Notes under the pieces: generated by a model | Seen by the model: only the letters and a program-made list of their open reading frames with translations | The model's database searches: none | What the model was told of the DNA's origin: nothing | Program-made: the position numbers and the translations under genes | Shown: positions 41,908 through 50,947 of the stretch, piece after piece | How the letters are laid out: each line of letters starts with the position of its first letter | Position numbering within the stretch: the stretch's first letter is position 1 | Assembly (NCBI GenBank): GCA_026706075.1 | Contig: JAPOZM010000040.1 | Location: forward strand, 1-64,000 | From: Gemmatimonadaceae bacterium | GTDB lineage: Bacteria > Latescibacterota > UBA2968 > UBA8231 | DNA: 64,000 nucleotides | Reading direction: 5' to 3'

Positions 41908-44520
41908 ATGACATCGCGCACGTCCACGCCTGAAGGCCTCGCAGCCGTCTGTCTGCTGCTGGCGTCCCTCCTCCTCGCCGCGCCGTCGGCGGCCCGGACA
42001 TCCGGGTCGATCGAAGGCGTGGCCCTCGACGAGAGCGGTGTCCCGCTGCCCGGGGTCCGGGTGACGGTGAGCGGTCCCGGGGAGAGCATCGAGGTGGTGA
42101 CCGGCGAAGACGGCGCCTACACGGCCGCCGGTCTGGCGGCCGGGGACTACCTCGTCCGCGGGACCCTGCCGCGGTTCCGGATGGAGGGGATCCGGGTCTC
42201 GCTGGCGGCGGGCGCCGAGGCCCGGGTCGACATCGTCATGCGGCGGGCGTGGCAGCTGGAGTCGGTGAGCGTCGTCGCCGAGGAGCCCCGGACCTTCGCC
42301 AGCAACGTCGTGGCCGAGCCGATGGTCCTGCAGCAGTCGAGGATCACCAGCGTCACGTCGGTGGTGGACAACCTGCCCGGCGTCTCCATCCAGGAGGGGG
42401 ACGCGTACGGCTTCGACGACTGGTCGAGCAACGTCGCCGTCCGCGGCTTCCAGGTGACGATCAGCGAGGCCCAGATCGGCACAACCATCGACGGCTTCCC
42501 CAACGGCACCTCCGACTACTTCAGCGGCGCCAAGGCGAACCGCTTCCTCGACCCGATGAACCTCGGGGGCGTGGAAGTGTCGCAGGGGACCGCCGACATC
42601 GCTTCCCGGTCGGTGGAGGCCCTGGGCGGCACCTTCAACTACCTGACCGACGATCCCGCGGCCCGGCGGACGTATACCGCCTCGGTCACGCAGGGCGAGA
42701 ACGAGGGCCAGCGGTTCGCCATGCGGATCGACACAGGACCATTATTCGGCGGCGGGACCCGCACCTGGATCGCCGCCGTCCGCCAGGAGGCGACCGACTG
42801 GGTCCAGGGCTCGGCGCGCAACGAGCGCGAGCACCTGGCCGCCAAGCTCGTGTCGTCCCGCGGCGGCCTCGACCTGACCGGGTATATCTCGTACGACAGC
42901 ATCCACGAGGACACCTACCAGCGGCTCTACGGCGAGGCCGACTTCCGGGCCAACCCGCGCTGGGACCGCCTGGTCGGCGACTGGCCCGCCGTGCCCTACC
43001 TGAACCAGTTCTACCGGCCCGGCTGGCAGACCCGGCGGAACAACACCCTCGCCTATCTCAAGGCGGAGTGGCCCATCAGCGAGGCCGTCTCGCTGAACCT
43101 GGGCGCCTACTTCCACCGCAACCGGGGACGCGGCGACTGGCTGCCTCCCTACATCGTCGACGTCATCGACGACGGCGGCGGACCCGAGTCGGAGCTGGCG
43201 GGCCTGGCCCCGGTACAGGGCGGAGACCAGCTCGGGCTGATCTACTTCGTGGACCGCGACAGGGCCGCGGTGGGACCGGCCGACGGCTGCACCTCGTCCT
43301 ACCTCTTCAACTACTACGGCCCGGGAGGCGCGGCCGTCGACCCGGCGTGCCACCCGGAGGCCACGGCGGTGCAGTCGTACCGTCACAGCCACTACGGGAA
43401 GGACCGCCTCGGGGTCACCCTCGACGAGGAGTGGCTCACCACCATCGGCGGCACCGCCAGCTCCCTGCGCGCCGGCCTCTGGTACGAGGACTCGCGCCGC
43501 GACCTGGGCCGGGACTGGCACCGGATGCTGGACCCGACGCTGAGCTTCCAGTGGGACGAGCAGGCCTACTGGCACCAGTACGAGTGGGACTTCCCGCAGC
43601 ACGTCCTCAAGTGGTACGTGGAGGAGACGCTCTACGCCGGCCCCCTGGCCCTCAGCGGCGGCGTCAAGCAGTTCCTCGTCGGCGTGTCGCGCCAGGACCT
43701 GTTCGGCGTCGACGAGGATCTTGAGGTCGACTCCGACTCGGAGCTGCTGCTCTCGGGCGGCGTGACCTGGGAGACGCCGGTGGACGGGCTCGACCTCTTC
43801 GCCGGGTACGCAGAGAACTTCAAGGCGATCAGCAGCACCCTGCTGGAGGTGCCGGGCCGGAGCCTGGACGAGCTCGAGCCGGAGACGGCCTCCAACATCG
43901 ACGTGGGCCTCCAGTACGCGGGGGACCGGGCCGCCATGAGCGCGACCTGGTACTCCATCGACTTCCAGGACCGGATCTTCTACCTGGGCCCGCAGACGAC
44001 GGCCGGTCCCAACTACCTCGTCCCGGGCGGCGGCGCCTACTTCAACGCCGGCGGCATTGAGACCAGCGGCTTGGAGCTGGCCGCCACGGTGCGGATGCCG
44101 CGGCAGGTGGCCCTCTACACCTCGTTCACCCTCAACGGCTCGGAGTACATCGGCAGCGGCGATCCGCTGGTCGACGAGAGCCAGGGCATCGTCCCGGGGA
44201 CCGACGTGGCCGGCGTGCCCGAGCGGCTGTGGGTCGTCTCCCTCGACCGCAGCGGCCCTCTCCGCGCCGGGCTGAGCGCCAAGTACACCTCGCGTCGCCG
44301 CGTCAGCCTGACGGCCGACTGGTACGCCGACGCCTACTGGCTGACCGACGCCTACGTCGCCTTCTCCGGCGAGGCCCTGAGCGACCTGCTCCGGTCAGTG
44401 GAGTTCTCGATCGTGGCGAACAACCTCCTCGACAAGGCGTATCTCTCGGCCATCACCGAGAACGCCGCCTGGCTCGGCGCGCCCCGGACGGTCTCGATGA
44501 CGACGACGGTTTCGTTCTGA
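41908..44520 (+). CDS. TonB-dependent receptor with N-terminal carboxypeptidase-regulatory-like domain
   Basis: 870 residues. A signal peptide (LAAVCLLLASLLLAAPSAA) is followed by a beta-sandwich domain, GSIEGVALDESGVPLPGVRVTVSG, common in SusC/TonB receptors. The plug contains RITSVTSVVDNLPGVSIQEG, VAVRGF and GTTIDGFPNG (Fe-siderophore-receptor-like). The barrel ends in VSMTTTVSF, with the C-terminal Phe needed for BAM insertion. LEPETASNIDVGLQYAG is the typical 'E..NyElG' block. The ligand is unknown. A PhyH-type dioxygenase gene starts 8 bp after the stop, so receptor and enzymes are probably one operon. Confidence 0.92.
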   Translation: MTSRTSTPEGLAAVCLLLASLLLAAPSAARTSGSIEGVALDESGVPLPGVRVTVSGPGESIEVVTGEDGAYTAAGLAAGDYLVRGTLPRFRMEGIRVSLAAGAEARVDIVMRRAWQLESVSVVAEEPRTFASNVVAEPMVLQQSRITSVTSVVDNLPGVSIQEGDAYGFDDWSSNVAVRGFQVTISEAQIGTTIDGFPNGTSDYFSGAKANRFLDPMNLGGVEVSQGTADIASRSVEALGGTFNYLTDDPAARRTYTASVTQGENEGQRFAMRIDTGPLFGGGTRTWIAAVRQEATDWVQGSARNEREHLAAKLVSSRGGLDLTGYISYDSIHEDTYQRLYGEADFRANPRWDRLVGDWPAVPYLNQFYRPGWQTRRNNTLAYLKAEWPISEAVSLNLGAYFHRNRGRGDWLPPYIVDVIDDGGGPESELAGLAPVQGGDQLGLIYFVDRDRAAVGPADGCTSSYLFNYYGPGGAAVDPACHPEATAVQSYRHSHYGKDRLGVTLDEEWLTTIGGTASSLRAGLWYEDSRRDLGRDWHRMLDPTLSFQWDEQAYWHQYEWDFPQHVLKWYVEETLYAGPLALSGGVKQFLVGVSRQDLFGVDEDLEVDSDSELLLSGGVTWETPVDGLDLFAGYAENFKAISSTLLEVPGRSLDELEPETASNIDVGLQYAGDRAAMSATWYSIDFQDRIFYLGPQTTAGPNYLVPGGGAYFNAGGIETSGLELAATVRMPRQVALYTSFTLNGSEYIGSGDPLVDESQGIVPGTDVAGVPERLWVVSLDRSGPLRAGLSAKYTSRRRVSLTADWYADAYWLTDAYVAFSGEALSDLLRSVEFSIVANNLLDKAYLSAITENAAWLGAPRTVSMTTTVSF

Positions 44521-44528
44521 GGGTGGGG

Positions 44529-46457
44529 ATGGGTGACACCGGACCCTCCCCGCAACCCCTGCCCGGCACCCCGCCGGAGCGGCTGGTGCGGGACTTCGCC
44601 AGCCGGGGGATCGTCCTTCTTTCCCCCGGGGCCCTCGGCATCCCCCCCGAGATCCACGAGCGCATCTACGAGCAGGAGAAACAGGCCGCCCGCGACGGGC
44701 AGCCGGTGACGCCGGCGAGCATCCCCGAGATCTCGGAGGTGCTCAACGCCCCCGGCCTCGTTCAGGCCTGCGACAGCATCCTGGGCGAGAGTTGGGCGAT
44801 CGTGCCCTTCACCCACAACGCCCCCTTCGCCAGCGGCGGGCGGGACCAGCACTGGCACAAGGACGACAACGGGCCCTACAACGGCCGGAAGCTGCGCCAC
44901 CACCAGGCGGTGCAGGCGGAGATGCTCTACTACCCGCAGGCCGTTTCCCCCGAGATGGGGCCCACGGCCACGGTGCCCTACTCCCACTACTGGACCTTCG
45001 ATCACGAGGAGAACCACGACAACTTCGCCGGCGCCGATCACCTCGACTTCGCGTACCAGCTGAGCGGCCTGGAGGGGAAGCCGGCGAGCGGCCCCGACTC
45101 CGAGTACGATCCCGAGGAGATCCGCCAGGGCCGCACCGCCCACGACCGGCGCCTGCGCGAGGCGGTGACGAACACCGGGTGGCCGCTGGTGCGTTCCTTC
45201 GAGGCGGCGCCGCTGGCGGCGGGCAGCGTCCTGCTCTACTCCCACAACACCTTCCACCGGGGCAACCACCGCCGCGACGACTGGCGGATCTGGCAGGACC
45301 GGCCGCGGTTCATGTGGCGCTTCTGGCTCTACCGGACCACGGACGCGCCGGCCGACGGGGAGGACGGGTTCGCCGAGGTCGACTGGAGGGATCCCGCCAC
45401 CGACCCGATGACCGGGATCGACCTGTCCGGGGTGGACGAGGACCTGACCGCGGTCTGGCGCTACCACCACCACTGGATTCGGACCTGCCGGCCGCCGCCG
45501 CCTCGGCCGCAGGCAGGCGCCCTCTCGCCGGCGGCGCGGGAGCAGGAGGCGGAGCGACTGTCCACGCGGCTTCGCGCCCGCCACGAGGCCGCCGAGCCGG
45601 TCCGCGTCGGCGCCGCCTACCAGCTCGCGTCCATGGGGGACACGCCCCTGGCCGTGCGGGTCTTGGGAGAGGCCCTCCACGACCACCGCGAGAGCGTTCG
45701 CCGGGCCGCCGCCTACGGCCTGATCACCGTCGGAGAGGAGGCGACCTCCGCCTTCCTCGAGGCCGCGGGCTCCCCCGTCAAGTGGGTCCGCAAGGCGGGC
45801 GTCCACGGGCTGGGCGACGCCGCCCCCCTGACCGCGGAGGTCCTGGAGGCCGTCAGCGCCCGCCTCCACGAGGACCCCTCGGTGTACGTCCGCTCCGTCG
45901 CCGCCGGCGCCCTGGGCTGCCTCGGCCGCCGGGCCGCGGCCACGGGGACCGGCCGCGAGCGCATCCCGGACTGCTTCGGCGCCCTCCTGCGGAGCCTGGA
46001 TCGGGAGGAGAACCGGCTGGCCATGGACCGGGCCCAGGGCCGCAGCATCAAGTTCGTGAGGCCTACCGACGACAGCGACGTCTGCGAGGGCGGCGGCGTC
46101 GACTTCGGCCTGGAGCGGTTCGAGCCGGTGCGCTCCGCGGTGCGGGAGAACACGCTCTGGTCGATGGTCATCCTCTGCTCCCACGGAGCCGGCGCCGCGG
46201 GCGGCGCCCTGGAGCCGGCGATCGCGGCGCTGAAGGAGGTGGTCCGGGACGACGAGAACGTCATCTCCGTGGGCTACGCCATGGACGCCCTGAGCCGCCT
46301 CGCGCATCGGACGCCGCCGGACGAGGCCGAGCTTCCGGCCATCGCCGATCTGAGGGCGGAGCTGCGGACCGTCCTCGCCCTGCCGCCGGTGCAATGCTGG
46401 GAGGCCCTCGTCCGCAGCGGGCTGAGCCTGCCACAGACTGACCAGGAGACCGCCTGA
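44529..46457 (+). CDS. Phytanoyl-CoA dioxygenase-like protein fused to HEAT repeats
   Basis: 642 residues. Residues 1-300 form a 2-oxoglutarate and Fe(II)-dependent PhyH-type domain: QHWHKDDNGPYNG has the H-x-D metal pair (His110, Asp112), and YSHNTFHRGNHRRDD with RPRFMWRFWLYR gives the distal His and the 2-oxoglutarate Arg. From about 330 to 600 come HEAT-like helical repeats (VRVGAAYQLASMGDTPLAVRVLGEALHDHRESVRRAAAYGLITVG and WVRKAGVHGLGDAA). Such repeats normally serve protein binding; fused to PhyH they are unusual. The start could also be the GTG at 44523. Stop and next start overlap (TGATG). Confidence 0.8.
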   Translation: MGDTGPSPQPLPGTPPERLVRDFASRGIVLLSPGALGIPPEIHERIYEQEKQAARDGQPVTPASIPEISEVLNAPGLVQACDSILGESWAIVPFTHNAPFASGGRDQHWHKDDNGPYNGRKLRHHQAVQAEMLYYPQAVSPEMGPTATVPYSHYWTFDHEENHDNFAGADHLDFAYQLSGLEGKPASGPDSEYDPEEIRQGRTAHDRRLREAVTNTGWPLVRSFEAAPLAAGSVLLYSHNTFHRGNHRRDDWRIWQDRPRFMWRFWLYRTTDAPADGEDGFAEVDWRDPATDPMTGIDLSGVDEDLTAVWRYHHHWIRTCRPPPPRPQAGALSPAAREQEAERLSTRLRARHEAAEPVRVGAAYQLASMGDTPLAVRVLGEALHDHRESVRRAAAYGLITVGEEATSAFLEAAGSPVKWVRKAGVHGLGDAAPLTAEVLEAVSARLHEDPSVYVRSVAAGALGCLGRRAAATGTGRERIPDCFGALLRSLDREENRLAMDRAQGRSIKFVRPTDDSDVCEGGGVDFGLERFEPVRSAVRENTLWSMVILCSHGAGAAGGALEPAIAALKEVVRDDENVISVGYAMDALSRLAHRTPPDEAELPAIADLRAELRTVLALPPVQCWEALVRSGLSLPQTDQETA

Positions 46458-47512
46458 TGGCCATCGAGCTGCTGACCACGGACCAGATCTCGCGGTTCAA
46501 GCGCGACGGATACCTCGTGCTGCCGGGAGTGCTCGACGCCGACCTCTGCCGCCGGGCGCGGGACCAGCTGTGGGAGATCGCCGGCGAACATCTGCCGCGC
46601 ATGAAGCGGGACGATCCGGCCACTTGGGGACCGATCACGGAGGAGGAGAGCGCCCGCCTGGCGGAGGGCCGGCCCGAGGGCGGCGGAGACGCCTACTTCA
46701 GCGGCCGGGGCCAGCGGTTCTTCGTGCGCAACGGCGGCGAGGAGCTGCTCCTCGACCTTGCCCCCCGGGCCCTGTGGGAGGTGGCGGAGCAGCTCCTGGG
46801 ACAGGGCACGGTCGTGTGGCCGGCGGGGCTGGACGCCACGGGCACCGCCACCGGCCCGGCCTTCATGTGCGACGACGCCGTGGGCGGGCTGGTCTCCCAC
46901 GTGGGCCACGCCATGGGGTACCCGACGGAGGGGACCTTCCGCACCGAGCCGGCCCTGCGGCTGCCCGCCACCGGCCCCCTGTGGCTCAACGGCCAGGGGA
47001 CGCGCGGACTCTACTGCACCCTGCCCGGGAGCCCGCCCCCGGCGCCCGGGTATCCGGGGGCCCATTCCGACGGCGCCTGCTACGGCCGCATCCGGCTGCA
47101 GGTCTCGGCCTACATCGACGACCTGCCCCCCGGCTGCGGCGGCTTCACCGTGTGGCCGGGCAGCCACGCCAGGATCTGGCCGGAGCAGTGGGAGGCGTTC
47201 CGGGCCGGCGAGAAGCACACCGACAAGCACCTGGCCGTGCGCCGCGCCGGCGGCTACAGCGACCCCGTCATCGGCCGCATCAAGGACGACACCGGGCCGG
47301 TGGACTGCCACGGGCCGGCGGGCACCGTGGTCCTGTGGCACACCAAGATCCTGCACATGGCGGGCCTGAACCTCTCCACCGACGTGATCCGCCAGGCGAC
47401 GATCTACGGTTTCCTCAAGACGCCCGAGTCGCTGCCCGACCCGCTGGTGGTGGACCCCACCGACGGCGGCATCTGGCGGGACTGGTCGGCCGAGGTGCGC
47501 GAGGCCGCCTAG
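46457..47512 (+). CDS. Phytanoyl-CoA dioxygenase family protein
   Basis: 351 residues. LTTDQISRFKRDGYLVLPGVLD is the usual PhyH opening. GAHSDGACYGRIRLQVSAYIDDL carries the H-x-D iron pair (about His203, Asp205); VVLWHTKILHMAGLNLS contains the distal His and IRQATIYGF the Arg-side strand. It hydroxylates or otherwise oxidises a small substrate with O2 and 2-oxoglutarate. It is coupled to the PhyH-HEAT gene by one base and probably works on the same compound. The substrate is unknown; many bacterial relatives act on halogenated or osmolyte-like molecules. Confidence 0.85.
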   Translation: MAIELLTTDQISRFKRDGYLVLPGVLDADLCRRARDQLWEIAGEHLPRMKRDDPATWGPITEEESARLAEGRPEGGGDAYFSGRGQRFFVRNGGEELLLDLAPRALWEVAEQLLGQGTVVWPAGLDATGTATGPAFMCDDAVGGLVSHVGHAMGYPTEGTFRTEPALRLPATGPLWLNGQGTRGLYCTLPGSPPPAPGYPGAHSDGACYGRIRLQVSAYIDDLPPGCGGFTVWPGSHARIWPEQWEAFRAGEKHTDKHLAVRRAGGYSDPVIGRIKDDTGPVDCHGPAGTVVLWHTKILHMAGLNLSTDVIRQATIYGFLKTPESLPDPLVVDPTDGGIWRDWSAEVREAA

Positions 47513-47522
47513 GCGCCGTGGC

Positions 47523-48359
47523 TCACTCGGCGGCGGCCTGCTCCACCCCCGGCAGCAGGACGTAGCGGACCCACCCGAAGTCGGGATCGATCTCCAGGGC
47601 CTTCTCGAAGGCGGCCTTCGCCTGGTCGCGCTCGTCCCAGTCGAGGTGGGCCAGACCGATCCAGGCGTAGACCTCGCGGTGCCCCCACACCGGGTGCAGC
47701 GGGTCGGCCGGTTCCTCGACGGCGAAGAGGGCCGCGGCCCTCCGGAACCCCTCCATGGCCCTCTCCTTGTCGCCGCCCCACATGCCGGGGGTGTTGAAGT
47801 CGGACAGGGCCGCGGTCAGCACCACCCGGGGGTTGTCCGGGGCGAGTTCCCTTGCCTTGTCGAGGGCCCGCTGCGACCGGCGTCCCAGGAGCATGCCCTT
47901 CATCGGGCTCAGGGAGATCTGCCGCCCGTAGACGCTGTTGAGCAGGGCCCAGGCCTCGGCGGACTCCGGGTCGAGGCGGACCACCTGCTTCAGGCTCTCC
48001 ACGGCGCTATCGAGGTGCTCGGAGGCCCGGTCCTTCGAGCCTTCCTCCCGGCCGAGGAGGTGGTTGGCGATGCGGAAGTCGGCCAGGGCCGCGTAGTAGC
48101 GGGCCCAGGCCTGCCGCTCGGCGTCGGCGGCGGCGCGCTCGAAGGCCGCCCGGGCCGCCATCATGAGGTCGAGGTCCCCCCGGTCCATCCCCCCCCGAAG
48201 GTCGGCCCTTCCCGCGGCGATCAGGCTGTCGGCGGGCTCGGACAGTCTGTCGGCGGGCTGGGGCAGGCGGGCGACGGCCGGGGACAGGTGGGCGGCGGGC
48301 TGGGACAGGCAGGCGGCGAGCAGGCAGAGACCGAGGGCCAGAAGCGGAAGGTGTCTCAT
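47523..48359 (-). CDS. TPR lipoprotein with an N-terminal heptapeptide repeat
   Basis: 278 residues. LPLLALGLCLLAAC is a lipoprotein signal (lipobox LAAC, Cys17). Directly after it come four seven-residue repeats of the form L-S-x-P-A-x-x (residues 18-45), then helical TPR-like repeats (VESLKQVVRLDPESAEAWALLNSVYG; AHLDWDERDQAKAAFEKALEIDPDFGWVRY). It is likely anchored to a membrane with the repeat as flexible stalk. It follows the receptor gene on the same strand by 13 bp, suggesting a shared operon. Confidence 0.82.
   Translation of the reverse strand: MRHLPLLALGLCLLAACLSQPAAHLSPAVARLPQPADRLSEPADSLIAAGRADLRGGMDRGDLDLMMAARAAFERAAADAERQAWARYYAALADFRIANHLLGREEGSKDRASEHLDSAVESLKQVVRLDPESAEAWALLNSVYGRQISLSPMKGMLLGRRSQRALDKARELAPDNPRVVLTAALSDFNTPGMWGGDKERAMEGFRRAAALFAVEEPADPLHPVWGHREVYAWIGLAHLDWDERDQAKAAFEKALEIDPDFGWVRYVLLPGVEQAAAE
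48225..48308 (-). repeat. Four tandem 21-bp repeats in a lipoprotein gene
   Basis: Four head-to-tail 21-base units without indels, encoding LSQPAAH, LSPAVAR, LPQPADR and LSEPADS. They begin one codon after the lipidated cysteine. Confidence 0.8.
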
Positions 48360-48372
48360 GGCATTCTCCGGG

Positions 48373-50613
48373 TCAGCGGTTGAAGGTGATCAGGGCGCCG
48401 AAGTAGACGGACCGGCGGAAGCGCGTGGCCCGTGGCCGGCGCTCGCTGTAGTCGAGGCTGTAGTCGTAGTCGAGGACGTTGGCGCGGTTGAGAAGGTTGC
48501 TCACGGCGAGGAAGAGCACCGCCTGGTGCCCCCTCCCGAAGGGCCGCAGGTAGCTCAGGCTCCCGTCCAGCCGCTGGAAGGCGGGCAGGCGCTCCGAGCC
48601 GACGGGGCCCTGCACCGGCAGGTAGTAGCCTCCCGCCTCCGCGGGCACAGCGTCGATCACCGGCGTCACGCGGCGGCCCGTGGCGTGCTTCAGGGTGAGG
48701 CCGCCGCTGAGGCCCCACGCCAGCCGCGCCTTCCCCACCAGCGTCAGGTTGTGGGTGATGTCGAAGGGCGAAGGGGCCTCCTCGAAGCGCACCTCCCGCC
48801 CCAGGTGGCGCGGCTGCAACCGCCGCGAGCGCAGCAGGCTGTACGCCGCCCAGCCGCTCACCCGGGTCTGCAGGAAGCCGCCGTGCTTCAGGAACAGGTC
48901 CAGTCCCGAGGCCCGGCCCCGGCCGCCGTTGGTGTAGTTGAGGAGGGGGTCCTGGAGCACCAGGCCGCGGTAGGGCTTGTGGTAGGCCTCCACCCGCATC
49001 ATCAGCTCCCGGCGCTCGTGAGTCAGGCCGGCGATCCAGTGCTGCGCCCGCTGGGCCCCCAGGTCCGGGTTGCCGCTGGTTGGGTTGTACGCCTGGGGCG
49101 AGGGGAACTGGTGATATACGCCCCAGCCCAGGCGCAGGTCCGTGCGGGGGGTGAAGGACCAGCGCGCCGACAGCCGCGGGTCGACGACGAGGCGGCCGGC
49201 CAGGTCGTGGTGATCGCCGCGGACCCCGGCGTTGACGGCGACGGCGTGGGCCGGCTTGAGATCCAGCTCCACGTAGCCGCCGGTGCGCCGGGCGCCGTAG
49301 GCGTGGTCCAGCTCGAAGACCTCCGCCTCCGGGTCGAGGATATCCCCCCGCCGGGGGACGGTGCCGCGGAAGCGGTTGTCCATCCCCTCCGTCTCGGCGC
49401 CGAAGCGCAGCCAGGCGAGGCCGCCGAGGCCGCCCTCCAGGTCGGCGCGGAGCTTGGCGGTGAGGTCGGCGGGCTCCAGGTCGAGGTTGCCCAACTGCCG
49501 CCGCGCCGAGTAGCGGTTGACGGAGGCGCTGGTTCGGATGAGCCAGCCGCCGTGGACGTGGGACCAGTGCAGGTTGTGGAGCCGGCTGGCGCTGCGGTTG
49601 CGGTAGAAGCCGTCGAAGGAGGGCTCGTCGACCCGCACCCCGAGGCGGTCCCCGGTGGCGAAGCTGAAGAGCTTGAGACGCCCCACCGGCGAGTACTGGT
49701 AGAGCAGGTTGAGGTTGCCGTCCCAGGACCGGGGATAGGTCTCGAAGGATCCCCCCCGGCCGTTGACCCGGAAGAGGAGGTCGGTGAGGCTGAGGTTGCC
49801 CGAGAGGCGCAGGCCGAGCACGTCGGGGACCAGCGGCTCGTCGACCCCCAGGGAGAGGGCCGCCAGGCCGAGGTTGAGGGTGGCGAGGCTCCGGGCGGGC
49901 AGGTCCTGGCTCTCCATGGCCAGCACCGCCGAGAGGGTGTTGCCGTAGCGCGCCGGGAAGCCGCCCGTGGAGAACACGGTGCCCTTCGTCATGAAGGGGG
50001 GGATCGTGCCGAAGACGCCGCCCGTGGGCGACTCGTGGCGGTAGGGATGGACGACGGTCGCCTGGTCGAGCAGGACCAGGGTCTCGCTCACGTCGCCGCC
50101 GCGCACGAAGAGGCCGGCGCCGTCGTCGACCATGGCGGCGCCGGGGAAGGTCTTCAGCGCCCGGAAGACGTCGGCCGCCGCCCCGGGGGTGGTCACCACG
50201 TCGAGAGGGGAGAGGGTGACGTCCTCCTTCTCGCCGGTGGACCAGGTGCTGGCCGTGACCGCGGTCTCGCCGAGCTCGATGAGGACCCGGCGCAGCACCA
50301 GGCGGACGGCGGCGGTGTCGCCCGGCGACAGGTGCAGGGTGCGCCGCGCCGGCTCACAGCCGATGAAGGTGGCGACGACCTGACGCTTCTCCAGGTGCCG
50401 GGTGGCGAACCGGAAGCGGCCGTCCCGCCCGGTGGCGGCCCCGTCGGTGGTGCCGGCGAGCTGCACGTTGGCGAAGGGGACGGGCTCTCCCTCCGCGTCG
50501 ACGACCTGACCCCGCACGACAGCCGGATCCTGGGCGTCGACGGCGGCGGCCAGGCAGGCGCCGCCGAGGAAGGCAGTAATCAGCAGGCGCAGGAGCTTCT
50601 CCGGGCCGCGCAT
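48373..50613 (-). CDS. TonB-dependent receptor with N-terminal carboxypeptidase-regulatory-like domain
   Basis: 746 residues. After the signal (LLITAFLGGACLAAAVDAQ) comes VVRGQVVDAEGEPVPFANVQLAGTTDGAATGRDGRFRF, the CarboxypepD_reg-like domain typical of FCB receptors. The plug contains VFRALKTFPGAAMVDDGAGLFVRGGDVSETLVLLDQATVVHP and FGTIPPFMTKGTVFSTGGFPARYGN. The barrel includes the LGAQRAQHW region and ends in VYFGALITFNR, an unusual final Arg after Phe-Asn. The ligand is unknown. The winged-helix regulator gene ends only 1 bp upstream of its start, so regulator and receptor appear linked. Confidence 0.88.
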   Translation of the reverse strand: MRGPEKLLRLLITAFLGGACLAAAVDAQDPAVVRGQVVDAEGEPVPFANVQLAGTTDGAATGRDGRFRFATRHLEKRQVVATFIGCEPARRTLHLSPGDTAAVRLVLRRVLIELGETAVTASTWSTGEKEDVTLSPLDVVTTPGAAADVFRALKTFPGAAMVDDGAGLFVRGGDVSETLVLLDQATVVHPYRHESPTGGVFGTIPPFMTKGTVFSTGGFPARYGNTLSAVLAMESQDLPARSLATLNLGLAALSLGVDEPLVPDVLGLRLSGNLSLTDLLFRVNGRGGSFETYPRSWDGNLNLLYQYSPVGRLKLFSFATGDRLGVRVDEPSFDGFYRNRSASRLHNLHWSHVHGGWLIRTSASVNRYSARRQLGNLDLEPADLTAKLRADLEGGLGGLAWLRFGAETEGMDNRFRGTVPRRGDILDPEAEVFELDHAYGARRTGGYVELDLKPAHAVAVNAGVRGDHHDLAGRLVVDPRLSARWSFTPRTDLRLGWGVYHQFPSPQAYNPTSGNPDLGAQRAQHWIAGLTHERRELMMRVEAYHKPYRGLVLQDPLLNYTNGGRGRASGLDLFLKHGGFLQTRVSGWAAYSLLRSRRLQPRHLGREVRFEEAPSPFDITHNLTLVGKARLAWGLSGGLTLKHATGRRVTPVIDAVPAEAGGYYLPVQGPVGSERLPAFQRLDGSLSYLRPFGRGHQAVLFLAVSNLLNRANVLDYDYSLDYSERRPRATRFRRSVYFGALITFNR

Positions 50614-50614
50614 C

Positions 50615-50947
50615 TCAGAGCCTCGCTCCGCGGATCACCGTCTGCAGCGCCTCCAGGTGGCTCCGCAGGGCCCCGGCCCCCTTGCCGGTGAGGCGGTACC
50701 AGGTGACGGGCTTGCGGTTCTCGAAGCGCTTGGAGACGTCCAGGTAGCCGGCGTCCTCCAGCTTGCGCAGGTGGGCCCCCATGTTGCCGTCGGTCTCCTT
50801 CAGGTGCCGCTTGAGGCTGGTGAAGGTCATGGCCTCCACGTCGGCCAGCAGCACGCAGGCGCCCAGGCGGCTGCGGTGCTCCAGCAGCTTGTCCAGCCGG
50901 ACCAGGCCCTCGGAGGTGACCTCAGCCGGCTGCGTCGGCTTCTTCAT
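50615..50947 (-). CDS. Winged-helix transcriptional regulator
   Basis: 110 residues. LDKLLEHRSRLGACVLLADVEAMTFTSLKRHLKETDGNMGAHLRKLEDAGYLDVSKRFENRKPVTWYRLTGKG fits the MarR/PadR-like winged-helix domain (PF13601). The recognition helix is GNMGAHLRKLEDAGY and the wing is FENRKPVTWYRLT. It likely controls the adjacent membrane protein and receptor. It overlaps the membrane protein gene by 26 bp and ends just before the receptor start. An AGAGTACTCT palindrome in the promoter of this unit is a candidate operator. Confidence 0.85.
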   Translation of the reverse strand: MKKPTQPAEVTSEGLVRLDKLLEHRSRLGACVLLADVEAMTFTSLKRHLKETDGNMGAHLRKLEDAGYLDVSKRFENRKPVTWYRLTGKGAGALRSHLEALQTVIRGARL

